Under the pieces are notes generated by a model, which saw only the letters and a program-made list of their open reading frames with translations, was not told the DNA's origin and did not search any database. This document shows, one piece after another, positions 1 to 7,867 of a stretch of DNA of 26,978 nucleotides; the stretch's first letter is position 1; the number at the start of each line of letters is the position of its first letter. The position numbers and the translations under genes are program-made. Origin of the DNA: AM-2324 sp964225135 (lineage in GTDB: Bacteria; Bacteroidota; Bacteroidia; Chitinophagales; Saprospiraceae); the NCBI GenBank assembly GCA_964225135.1, contig CAXQNQ010000249.1, positions 1-26,978 on the forward strand, given 5' to 3'.

Positions 1-1755
1 AACCAAAGTGTAAAAGCCAGGTGCCAAATTTTCAATCAATGAGGTTGTATCGCCTGTAGACCATAGAAAATCATATGGATCACTTCCTCCAACCACGGAA
101 GCATCCAAGGATCCATCAGCTGCATCATTTGCACTTTCATCCGATACTGTAATCATTATTGACAACGAATCAGGCTCTTGAACAACAAAATCATTTACCA
201 GAGAGCAACCATTATTATCAGTTAAGGTCAAAGAGTAACTTGATGCAGATAGATTAGTTATATCTTGGGATGTCGCACCAGTTGACCAGGCGTATGAATA
301 AGGACTTGTCCCTCCCGATGCTGTTATTTGAATACTACCAGTAGACGCTCCATTACAATCTACATCAGTAGTAATGGATGTTATTGCCAATGGTAAAGGA
401 TTTTCGATTAAAATATTAATACTTTCTTGACATCCTAATGCATCTGTTACCGTTGCTGAATAAGTGCCAGTACATAGATTATCGACTATCAATCCGGTAT
501 CTCCAGTGCTCCAAAGTACATTGAATGATCCGTTGCCACCTGTTGGAGTCAATAAAATAGATGCATCACAACTATCGGTACAGCTGATTGGTACTAATTC
601 ACTACCAATTAAAATAGCATTACCATCCGGTAAATCGATAGAAAGTATTGAGAAGCAATTCAATTCATCAGTTATGGTAACAGAATAAACCCCTGCTGAT
701 AGGTTACCTGCATTAGGACCATTCAAATTCGGGTCGTGTGACCATTGGTAAGAAACCACTCCCACTTGGCCAGAGACCGTTATTGAAATACTACCATCAG
801 AGCTACCAAAACAACTTGGTGCTACTGAAGTGCTTGAACCTGAGAGGCTACAACTAACTGCAAGTACTTCGACATCTCCAGAGATTTGACAATCATTTTG
901 ATCCGAAACCGTGACCCCATATATTCCAGGTGCTAAGTCCGTAATGACAGGAGTAGTTGCACCATTAGACCAAGCGTAAGTATAGGTTGGAGCTCCTCCC
1001 CCTACAATTGCTGTTGCAGTACCATCATTTCCACCAAAAGTTGTTTCATCAGTACTCTCTAGTAATAAAGTTAATACGGATGGTTGTCCTAAGTTGAGCC
1101 CTTCTACTTCCTCACAGCCATTTGCATCTATAATGGTCACTGTGTATACCCCCGCGTTTAGGTTATTTATGGATGCCGTAGTGGCTCCTGTAGACCAGTT
1201 ATAGCTATAGTTGGGAGTTCCCCCAGATACACTTACAGTCAAGGCACCATCATTACCCCCAAAACAAGATATCTCGTTATCAATTCCTATAGATGAAGTA
1301 ATTGCAGCTGGTTCAAAAATTGTTGTAGTATTTACTGTTTGACATTGATTATCATCTGTAATGGTCACTGAATAGGTGCCAGCTGATAAATTATTAATAG
1401 TACTCGTAGTCGCCCCAGTCGACCAATTAAAAATGTACGGGCTTGTCCCTCCTGCAGGTAAAGCCGTTATTGAACCATCTGAATCCCCATTACAACTGAC
1501 TTGGGTAGCTGATAACCCCACATTAAGTGGACTTGGTTGATTGATAAATACCGAACCGGTCGCTGTATTATTGGATACATCTGTTACTGTTACAGTATTG
1601 GTACCAGCAGAAAGATTTGTCGCGGTAGAAGAAGTTGAGCCACTTGACCAAAGGTAAGTATATGGAGATGACCCTCCTGATACGTTCGCAAGTGCAATCC
1701 CATCATTTCCACCGAAACAAGAAACATCACTAATCTTAGACACAGTGACATCTAA
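1..1755 (-). repeat. Eight tandem SprB-type coding repeats, ~220 bp period
   Basis: The coding sequence repeats with a period near 220 bases. Each unit encodes an N-terminal SC-GG-DG turn, a YxWSTG core, an NLSAGxYxVTxTD strand and usually a closing cysteine. The units are diverged in DNA sequence, so this is an ancient protein repeat rather than a recent duplication. The unit nearest the left edge is incomplete. Confidence 0.8.
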
Positions 1756-2310
1756 CGGAGCTCCACCAGGCAAATTTACTGTAGTAGTATTAGTAATAGC
1801 TTTATCTCCACTTGTACTACCATTATTATTAGCCATTACCGTTACGTAATAAAATGTAATATCCCCATTTTGAGGAGCAGAAGCAGGTGAGGTCCATTCA
1901 AATGTCCAAGCTACCGAATTGGAAGAATAGTTTTTATCTCCTAAATGTTCCGCGTATTCCCGGCCACCAGCTGTTGAAGTTCCAACATCACTGGAGATAT
2001 CTACCAAATCCCCGATATTATTATCGTTCTCATCTAGCACAACTAGCTGGAATCCTCCAGTGACTGGAGAACCCACTGTGGCAGTATTAGATAAAGTAAC
2101 AGTATAGGTGGTATTGGATGTTATGGTTGCTGGAACACCTGCTATGGATAGATTCCCCTGGTAAGTAGCTCCACTATGGCAAGAGCCACAGGTGGATTCA
2201 CCCGGTGCACCGGTCCTACCATTGGGTGGATTTCCAGAATTAGCTAATAAAAATGTAATCATAAAAATTCCTAAAAGGAATTTAATCAAACTAGTGGGTT
2301 TAAGGCTCAT
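1..2310 (-). CDS. Secreted SprB-repeat protein with choice-of-anchor-V-like N-terminus (3' end outside window)
   Basis: The frame is open from the ATG at 2310 to the left edge (770 codons, no stop), so the C-terminus is missing. Residues 1 to about 24 form a signal peptide with a hydrophobic core. Then comes GRTGAPGESTCGSCHSG (residues 31-47), with Cys41, Cys44 and His45 forming a CxxCH motif. This is the hallmark start of the choice-of-anchor V / Reelin-like family. A beta-rich domain follows to about residue 180. From residue 186 about eight tandem SprB-type repeats of roughly 73 residues run to the edge. Typical pieces are SCFGGNDG, then a GG-PY-Y-W-STGATT core, then NLSAGTYSVTITD. Such repeats occur in surface adhesins of gliding Bacteroidota exported by the type IX system; a C-terminal sorting domain would be expected beyond the edge. 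Adhesion is inferred from the family. The domain calls are firm, the exact role is not. Confidence 0.88.
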   Translation of the reverse strand, partial: MSLKPTSLIKFLLGIFMITFLLANSGNPPNGRTGAPGESTCGSCHSGATYQGNLSIAGVPATITSNTTYTVTLSNTATVGSPVTGGFQLVVLDENDNNIGDLVDISSDVGTSTAGGREYAEHLGDKNYSSNSVAWTFEWTSPASAPQNGDITFYYVTVMANNNGSTSGDKAITNTTTVNLPGGAPLDVTVSKISDVSCFGGNDGIALANVSGGSSPYTYLWSSGSTSSTATNLSAGTNTVTVTDVSNNTATGSVFINQPSPLNVGLSATQVSCNGDSDGSITALPAGGTSPYIFNWSTGATTSTINNLSAGTYSVTITDDNQCQTVNTTTIFEPAAITSSIGIDNEISCFGGNDGALTVSVSGGTPNYSYNWSTGATTASINNLNAGVYTVTIIDANGCEEVEGLNLGQPSVLTLLLESTDETTFGGNDGTATAIVGGGAPTYTYAWSNGATTPVITDLAPGIYGVTVSDQNDCQISGDVEVLAVSCSLSGSSTSVAPSCFGSSDGSISITVSGQVGVVSYQWSHDPNLNGPNAGNLSAGVYSVTITDELNCFSILSIDLPDGNAILIGSELVPISCTDSCDASILLTPTGGNGSFNVLWSTGDTGLIVDNLCTGTYSATVTDALGCQESINILIENPLPLAITSITTDVDCNGASTGSIQITASGGTSPYSYAWSTGATSQDITNLSASSYSLTLTDNNGCSLVNDFVVQEPDSLSIMITVSDESANDAADGSLDASVVGGSDPYDFLWSTGDTTSLIENLAPGFYTLV

Positions 2311-2416
2311 AGTAGTCAATATTATGATAAAGCTTTAACAAGCTAAACTGAAATTAGTTATGCTAATCTTTAACATTCCAACACATAGTTAGTATTTTTT
2401 TCGAAAGTAAAATATA

Positions 2417-3127
2417 ATGGAAACCAATACTTTAGCTGACCAGCTATTAGCATTCTATCAATATATACAAAACTACAAGTTTAAACTGCCTAGGAATATT
2501 AAACCCATTCAGCCCTATGATCAATTAGTTTGGAAAAACTTAGAAGTATTTTTCCAGTCCTACTATACTGACCAAAATCCAAGAACTTTGGTTATAGGGA
2601 TAAATCCAGGTAGAAAAGGTGCAGGGGTAACTGGTATACCCTTCACGGACTCCATTCGACTAAAAGAAATCATCAAACCCTTCACCCAAGAAGAAATGTA
2701 CGAACCATCTGCTGACTTTTTTTATAAACCCATTGCAGCTTATGGTGGACCTCGAGAATTCTATTCAAACTTTCTAATTAGCTCTGTATCACCAGTAGGA
2801 TTTGTTCACAAAAACAATTTAGGCCATTGGACCAATTATAATTACTATGATTCTAAGGAGTTATTTAAAAGATGTACACCTTTTAACAAAAAATCCATGG
2901 AAAAAATGCTTCAAATGCCCATTAATAGAGATGTGGCCATCTGTTTAGGGAAAGGAAAAAATTTCAAGCACTTATCCGAACTTAATCATAAGTTTAATTG
3001 GTTCGACCAAATCATTCCTTTGGAACATCCCCGGTATATCCTTCAATACAAACGAAAAGAAGTGGACCATTATATCGAAAAATATTTAGCATTATATCAA
3101 AGCATCAATAACCAAGTCCATAAATAA
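2417..3127 (+). CDS. SMUG-type uracil-DNA glycosylase family protein
   Basis: A 236-residue protein of the uracil-DNA glycosylase superfamily, expected to excise uracil and perhaps other damaged bases in base-excision repair. Motif 1 is GINPGRKGAGVTGIPFTD at residues 61-78. It matches the SMUG pattern G-[MI]-N-P-G with Asn63 in the catalytic position, and is the form usual in Bacteroidota SMUG2-like proteins. The second active-site motif is probably EHPRYILQY around residue 203, with His204. No iron-sulfur cysteine set is present, which argues against families 4 and 5. The gene stands alone, divergent from the SprB-repeat gene and convergent on the LOG gene. The ATG at 2417 follows an AT-rich leader with no clear Shine-Dalgarno sequence. 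The superfamily call is secure; the SMUG2 subgroup and substrate range are inferred. Confidence 0.85.
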   Translation: METNTLADQLLAFYQYIQNYKFKLPRNIKPIQPYDQLVWKNLEVFFQSYYTDQNPRTLVIGINPGRKGAGVTGIPFTDSIRLKEIIKPFTQEEMYEPSADFFYKPIAAYGGPREFYSNFLISSVSPVGFVHKNNLGHWTNYNYYDSKELFKRCTPFNKKSMEKMLQMPINRDVAICLGKGKNFKHLSELNHKFNWFDQIIPLEHPRYILQYKRKEVDHYIEKYLALYQSINNQVHK

Positions 3128-3157
3128 AAAAGCCAGCATTGAATGCTGGCTTTTTTT
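3126..3157. terminator. Bidirectional intrinsic terminator
   Basis: A perfect 9-bp inverted repeat, GCCAGCATT (3132-3140) against AATGCTGGC (3142-3150), is flanked by an A-run on the left and seven Ts on the right. It can therefore stop transcription in both directions. It serves the uracil glycosylase gene and the convergent LOG gene, whose stop codon lies in the T-run. Confidence 0.85.
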
Positions 3158-3881
3158 ACATGGTATAATTTGGTTCCAAATGGTGATCCTTATCAGAATA
3201 ATAATCATTGATATAGTTCACCACATCATCAGGATCGTCCATAATAGGTATTAAGTCCATATCCTTAGGACTAATATTGTGGAATTCATCTAATAATGTA
3301 TTTTTAATCCAATCAACCATGCCATTCCAAAATTCAGAACCAACCAAAATAACGGGCACTGGAGTTACTTTTTTAGTTTGAATCAAAGTCAGGACTTCAA
3401 ATAATTCATCTAAAGTTCCAAATCCTCCTGGCATAGCAACAAATGCTTGTGCATATTTTACAAACATTACTTTTCGGATAAAAAAGTATCTATGATCCAG
3501 ACATTTATCGTTATCGATATAGGCATTATGACTTTGTTCAAATGGTAAATCGATGTTTAAACCCACTGACATTCCATCAGCCTCATAAGCTCCTTTATTT
3601 CCAGCTTCCATAATACCAGGACCTCCTCCTGTTATTACACCGAATCCTATTTGCGTCAACTTCTCAGCAATGGTTGAAGCCATTTTATAGTATTTATTAT
3701 CAGGCTTGGTACGCGCCGAGCCAAAAATAGAAACACATGGGCCTATTTTATTCAATACCTCAAATCCCTCTACAAATTCAGATAACACCTTGAACATGGT
3801 CCAACTATTCTCCCCTCTAGTTAATGGAGAATCCCAATTCCTTTGATTAATTTTTTTCTGCACATTATTTGCTCCTTTCAT
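3156..3881 (-). CDS. LOG-family protein (cytokinin riboside 5'-monophosphate phosphoribohydrolase-like)
   Basis: A 241-residue Rossmann-fold protein of the TIGR00730/LOG family. The two family motifs are present: GGGPGIMEAGNKGAYEADG at residues 85-103 and PGGFGTLDE at residues 151-159. The PGGxGTxxE motif with its glutamate is the nucleotide-binding and catalytic signature of enzymes that release adenine-type bases from nucleoside 5'-monophosphates. The natural substrate in Bacteroidota is not established. About 45 residues precede the core, as in the longer bacterial LOG forms. It is the last gene of the recR operon, 45 bases after the M20 peptidase, and ends in a shared terminator. The family call is certain; activity is inferred. 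Confidence 0.92.
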   Translation of the reverse strand: MKGANNVQKKINQRNWDSPLTRGENSWTMFKVLSEFVEGFEVLNKIGPCVSIFGSARTKPDNKYYKMASTIAEKLTQIGFGVITGGGPGIMEAGNKGAYEADGMSVGLNIDLPFEQSHNAYIDNDKCLDHRYFFIRKVMFVKYAQAFVAMPGGFGTLDELFEVLTLIQTKKVTPVPVILVGSEFWNGMVDWIKNTLLDEFHNISPKDMDLIPIMDDPDDVVNYINDYYSDKDHHLEPNYTM

Positions 3882-3926
3882 CTCGTATTCAATTTAATTT
3901 TTATAAAAGCTGTTAAATATAATCCT

Positions 3927-5120
3927 TTATTCCATATTTAACAGGTTTATGGCGATATATGCCATCATGCCCATACCATACTTTAATGCATCCTCATCAA
4001 TATCAAAAGTGTTCGTATGTAATCCAGATTGTATACCTTTTTGCTTATTAGCCACACCTAATCGATAAAAACAAGCTGGAACAGCTTGGGCAAAATAAGC
4101 GAAATCCTCAGCAGTCATGCGCTTGGGTAAAACCTGAAAGTTGTCTGGTCCAATATACTCTTGCCCCAATTTTAATACTTTATCGCTTATGGTTTCATCA
4201 TTTACCAATGCCGGATATCCTTTCCTAATCTCTAAATCTATAGAAATACCCATAGATAGTTCCAAACCTTGAACCAATCGGTACAAAGCTTCATGAAAGG
4301 CGGTCCGAACTTGTTCATTTAAGGCCCTGAAAGTCCCTTGAAGCTCGACTTTTTCTGGTATAATATTAGTCGCTCCCCCCTCTGATGCAATCTTTCCAAT
4401 GGTAAAAACACTAGGTTCAATAGGATTAGTCAATCTGCTTACTAAAGCTTGTGCTTGAACAATCAATTGAGCTGAAGCATGAATGGGATCAATAGCCAAG
4501 TGCGGCATTGCCCCATGACCACCTTTACCTTTTACTGTAATATATAACTCATCAGTTGATGCCATGTATGGACCTGAACAGACTCCAAAGTGCCCCACTT
4601 CTAATTCAGGGAAAACATGCTGTCCTAACATTAAGTCAACTTGGGGATTTTCTAAAACTCCATCTTTTATCATTAATGAAGCTCCACCTGGGAGCAACTC
4701 TTCTCCAGGTTGAAATATAAACTTAACAGACCCTACTATTTCCGACCTTAATGCTTTCATAAGCAAGGCAGTTCCTAATAGTGAAGATGTGTGAACATCA
4801 TGTCCACAAGCATGCATCACACCAGCATTTTTAGAACGATAAGGCACCTCATTCATCTCTTGTATGGGTAAGGCATCCATATCTGCTCTCAAACCCAAGC
4901 ATTTCCCTGATTTATCTCCTTTCAAAACAGCGACTATACCATATCCACCAACCCCTTTTTCAATCTCAAATCCTTCTGATTCCAAAAAATGCGCCACATA
5001 TTCAGAAGTTTGCTTCTCCTGAAAAGATAATTCCGGATGCTGATGTATATGCCTTCGGATCTCAACAATCCTAGACCAACTTTCCTCAGCCAATGCAGAT
5101 ATAGTATGCTTTAATTCCAT
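3927..5120 (-). CDS. M20-family amidohydrolase / peptidase (N-acyl amino acid hydrolase type)
   Basis: A 397-residue cytosolic metallo-amidohydrolase of the M20D group, related to hippurate hydrolase, N-acyl-L-amino-acid amidohydrolase and IAA-amino-acid hydrolase. Metal-binding motifs are visible in order: HACGHD at residues 103-108 (Cys105, His107), FQPGEE at residues 136-141 (Glu140, Glu141), a GQH motif near residue 166, the AEDFAYF segment near residue 340 and LHTNTFDID near the C-terminus. The expected dimerisation insert starts near residue 190. It should remove acyl groups from amino acids or small peptides; the exact substrate cannot be told. Its ATG shares one base with the TAA stop of the upstream glycosyltransferase gene, which suggests translational coupling. 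There is no signal peptide. Confidence 0.93.
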   Translation of the reverse strand: MELKHTISALAEESWSRIVEIRRHIHQHPELSFQEKQTSEYVAHFLESEGFEIEKGVGGYGIVAVLKGDKSGKCLGLRADMDALPIQEMNEVPYRSKNAGVMHACGHDVHTSSLLGTALLMKALRSEIVGSVKFIFQPGEELLPGGASLMIKDGVLENPQVDLMLGQHVFPELEVGHFGVCSGPYMASTDELYITVKGKGGHGAMPHLAIDPIHASAQLIVQAQALVSRLTNPIEPSVFTIGKIASEGGATNIIPEKVELQGTFRALNEQVRTAFHEALYRLVQGLELSMGISIDLEIRKGYPALVNDETISDKVLKLGQEYIGPDNFQVLPKRMTAEDFAYFAQAVPACFYRLGVANKQKGIQSGLHTNTFDIDEDALKYGMGMMAYIAINLLNME

Positions 5121-7078
5121 TAATTCCCTAATTTTTTCAAAGACCTGAAAATAATCTGAATATCCTCTTCAATACCGTAATCTTTAGCGTATAGAAAGTC
5201 TAAACGCTGAATAACCCCTTCATCTAAGGCTACTTGATTTAAACCTGCAGTTAAAGGTATAACACCTGGCTTGATAGCAGGTATTTGTAGGGATGCTCCC
5301 CCTGCATATCCAACCCATGATTTTTTACCTATTAAAACCCTAATAGCATTCCGATAGAAGCCTGCTTTCTTGGATTGAAATAAAACCAAAATAGGACTAA
5401 TCAATAAGAAGAATAAGGCCAACACAAAATCAAGAACCCGTTTATTTCTGCGATGTATAGCTCGATCAATATTAAAACTTATATCAACTGTATACACCTC
5501 TCCACTCGTATTTTTTGATGAAGATCCAATGATGGTCTGACTTTCTTCAGGAACTATTTTATATTCTAACTTACTCCCTAATGCAGTCATCCATCGCATA
5601 ATTGCAGCAGAGGAAATATTGCTACTACAAAATATCAACTCATCTACTTTATAGACTTGAACTAGATCTTGAAGGTTGTCTATTGTACCTAAACTTAGAC
5701 TAGCTTCTGCTTTTAATGGACTAATAATTCCGATAATATTTTTACGCGCCCCTACTTGCTGCAACATAGCCTTTACCCGAATACTTTCCTTCTCTTCACC
5801 TACGATTAATAAACGATTTTCTTTTCCACCTCCGATTCTAAAATCTCTATACTTATAAAAATGTATCAACAATCTAAGAATCAATGCAAATAAGAGCATC
5901 CAAGTTGTTCCCATTAAGATTATGGCCCTTGAAGGTCTAAGGTCAGTAGGTAATAATCCGTAAACAGCAATTAGTAAAAGGCTGCCAAATAGCACTCCTC
6001 TAATAAATCGACGCATCTGGTAGGGTTTATCATATCCACCACTGTAATAACAACTTATCAGCCAAAACAACACATAGACCGGATAATTAATCCACTTCAC
6101 CTCTGGATCAAAGTAATTGGGATCTTGAAAATGATAATTGGACCAAAAACGCTCAATGAGTAACAGACCACCATAACCTATGATTGCATCCATCATAACC
6201 AAGCCACCTTTCTTAAACACATTCCCAATTAGAGTTAAAAATGCTTTGAAGTAAATCGCGAATTGGATTAACAACACAAAACTACTCGCCTTTCGCCCTG
6301 TAAAATGTTTCTTTGCAAAAATGATCATGGCTTGATAGAAAGCCTTTACATAGTTTAAACTACCCTTTTTAGTACTCTCCCCTTTGTAATGTATAATAGT
6401 TGTCTTTGGAAAATAAACATTAGTATATCCACCTAAAGTAATCCTATAGGACAAATCAATATCCTCTCCATACATAAAAAACTGCTCGTCCAACAAACCA
6501 ACCTCATCTAAAGTCTTCTTGCGCATAAACATATAAGCACCAGACAAAACATCAACTTCTGAAATATCAAATTCAGATATATAGCCTAAATGATATTGAT
6601 TAAACAATTTGGACTTTGGAAATAACTTGGATAAGCCAAAAGCTTTTGAGAAAGCAACCATTGGAGAAGGAAATCCACGCTTAGATTCTGGCAAAAATTT
6701 TCCCGCACCATCTATCATCCTAACACCTAGACCTCCAACCTTAGGATGGGCATCCATATAGTCTATACATTGCTTAAAGGTATCTTCCTCAACTAAGGTA
6801 TCCGGATTGAGCAAAAGAATGTATTCCGCTGAGGATAGCCGAATAGCTTGATTATTTGCAATTGAAAATCCTGGATTATTTGTATTGGCTATAAGATTAA
6901 CCCAAGGGAATAATTCTTCTACCATGGCTACTGAACCATCAACGGAATTATTGTCAACCACATATACTTCTGTAGCAATACCATCAATAGCTTTTTGCAC
7001 AGACAATAATGCCTGTTCCAAAAAATATTTGACGTTATAATTGACAATAACTACGCACAATTTCAATGGTTCATCCAT
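5120..7078 (-). CDS. Glycosyltransferase family 2 fused to a membrane sugar-transferase-like region
   Basis: A 652-residue two-part protein. Residues 7 to about 235 are a GT-A glycosyltransferase of family 2: VVIVNYN at 9-15, VDNNSVDGS at 41-49, an NPD motif at 91-93 in the metal/nucleotide position, and GEDIDLSYR at 204-212. This is the layout of rhamnosyltransferase-like enzymes. Membrane segments follow at roughly 265-285, 335-347, 360-376 and 385-405. Next comes a Rossmann-like CoA-binding-type domain (about 421-520, starting RLLIVGEE) like that before WcaJ-type sugar transferases. The tail (about 545-650) begins KRVLDF, has one helix, and ends with IKPGVIPLTAGLNQV and LDFLYAKDYGIEEDIQIIF, echoing the end of bacterial sugar transferases. 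The usual catalytic stretch between is missing or unrecognisable. It probably acts at the inner membrane in polysaccharide synthesis. It lies 18 bases after recR. Confidence 0.85.
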   Translation of the reverse strand: MDEPLKLCVVIVNYNVKYFLEQALLSVQKAIDGIATEVYVVDNNSVDGSVAMVEELFPWVNLIANTNNPGFSIANNQAIRLSSAEYILLLNPDTLVEEDTFKQCIDYMDAHPKVGGLGVRMIDGAGKFLPESKRGFPSPMVAFSKAFGLSKLFPKSKLFNQYHLGYISEFDISEVDVLSGAYMFMRKKTLDEVGLLDEQFFMYGEDIDLSYRITLGGYTNVYFPKTTIIHYKGESTKKGSLNYVKAFYQAMIIFAKKHFTGRKASSFVLLIQFAIYFKAFLTLIGNVFKKGGLVMMDAIIGYGGLLLIERFWSNYHFQDPNYFDPEVKWINYPVYVLFWLISCYYSGGYDKPYQMRRFIRGVLFGSLLLIAVYGLLPTDLRPSRAIILMGTTWMLLFALILRLLIHFYKYRDFRIGGGKENRLLIVGEEKESIRVKAMLQQVGARKNIIGIISPLKAEASLSLGTIDNLQDLVQVYKVDELIFCSSNISSAAIMRWMTALGSKLEYKIVPEESQTIIGSSSKNTSGEVYTVDISFNIDRAIHRRNKRVLDFVLALFFLLISPILVLFQSKKAGFYRNAIRVLIGKKSWVGYAGGASLQIPAIKPGVIPLTAGLNQVALDEGVIQRLDFLYAKDYGIEEDIQIIFRSLKKLGN

Positions 7079-7096
7079 ATCAATAGCTATTCATTT

Positions 7097-7708
7097 CTAT
7101 TTTTCATAGGGAATTCGGGCAATTATAGATCGCCCTAATGTAAGCTCATCTGCATATTCAAGTTCACCTCCAAAGGAAACACCCCTAGCTATTGTACTTA
7201 TTTTTACCGATAAGTCCTTTAACTGTTTTGACAAATAAAATATGGTTGTCTCCCCTTCAATAGTAGGGCTAATGGCCATAATCAACTCTGGACATTCCAA
7301 TGATTGATCTTTGACTCTATTAATTAAAGTATCAATATTTAGTTGCTCTGGCCCTACGCCTTCAATAGGAGAAATAACCCCTCCAAGAACATGATATACA
7401 CCATTGAATTGCCCTGTTTCTTCAATGGCCATAACATCCTTGAATGATTCAACTACACAAATCAATTGCCTATTCCTCCTTTCATCCAAACAAACAGCGC
7501 ATTGAACAGTATCCGATAAATTATGGCAAGTTGTACAATGAAGGATCTCCGAACGCATTTTCCAAACGGCTTCACTGAAAGACTTTACTTGATCTTCATC
7601 TTGCTCAACCAAAAATAATGCTAACCTTAATGCAGTTTTCTTCCCTACTCCAGGAAGCATGGACAGCGCTTCAACAGCCTGCTCCACAAGTTTTGAACTA
7701 TACCCCAT
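7097..7708 (-). CDS. recR: Recombination mediator protein RecR
   Basis: A 203-residue RecR of normal length. An N-terminal helix-hairpin-helix (LPGVGKKTALRLA, residues 18-30) binds DNA. A zinc finger uses Cys58, Cys61, Cys70 and Cys73. A TOPRIM domain begins at LICVVES near residue 82, and the conserved VLGGVISPIEGVGP segment follows near residue 107. RecR acts with RecO and RecF to load RecA on gapped single-stranded DNA. It heads a four-gene minus-strand operon (recR, glycosyltransferase, M20 peptidase, LOG). Two TAnnTTTG-like boxes lie on the minus strand just upstream (7713-7720 and 7721-7728). Neither has a TTG at the right distance and both are very close to the ATG, so the promoter is uncertain. 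Confidence 0.97.
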   Translation of the reverse strand: MGYSSKLVEQAVEALSMLPGVGKKTALRLALFLVEQDEDQVKSFSEAVWKMRSEILHCTTCHNLSDTVQCAVCLDERRNRQLICVVESFKDVMAIEETGQFNGVYHVLGGVISPIEGVGPEQLNIDTLINRVKDQSLECPELIMAISPTIEGETTIFYLSKQLKDLSVKISTIARGVSFGGELEYADELTLGRSIIARIPYEK

Positions 7709-7794
7709 GATTCAAATTTACAAAATTAATTGTCATAGCATTATCGAATCTATGCCTATGTAACCATATCTTATTAAAAAATTTGTCCATTTAC

Positions 7795-7824
7795 TTGCTA
7801 CCAAATTTATATGTGTTAAATTTG
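7795..7824 (+). promoter_or_regulatory. Bacteroidota-type promoter for the pyruvate dehydrogenase E2 gene
   Basis: TTG at 7795-7797 and TAAATTTG at 7817-7824 are separated by exactly 19 bases. They match the Bacteroidota sigma-ABfr pattern (-33 TTG, -7 TAnnTTTG). The predicted start of transcription near 7831 leaves a leader of about 37 bases before the ATG at 7868. This is a pattern match only. Confidence 0.65.
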
Positions 7825-7867
7825 GACTCGAATACAGATGTTTTAGCTAAAAACAAAACTAGTAAGA

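Noticed and set aside
464..688. Plus-strand open frame of 74 codons
   Set aside because: It lies antisense to the SprB-repeat gene, whose minus-strand frame is open across the whole region with clear repeat homology.
3156..7708. Possible new system formed by recR, glycosyltransferase fusion, M20 peptidase and LOG protein
   Set aside because: The genes are closely packed but belong to unrelated processes and each is a common family; cotranscription is the simpler explanation.
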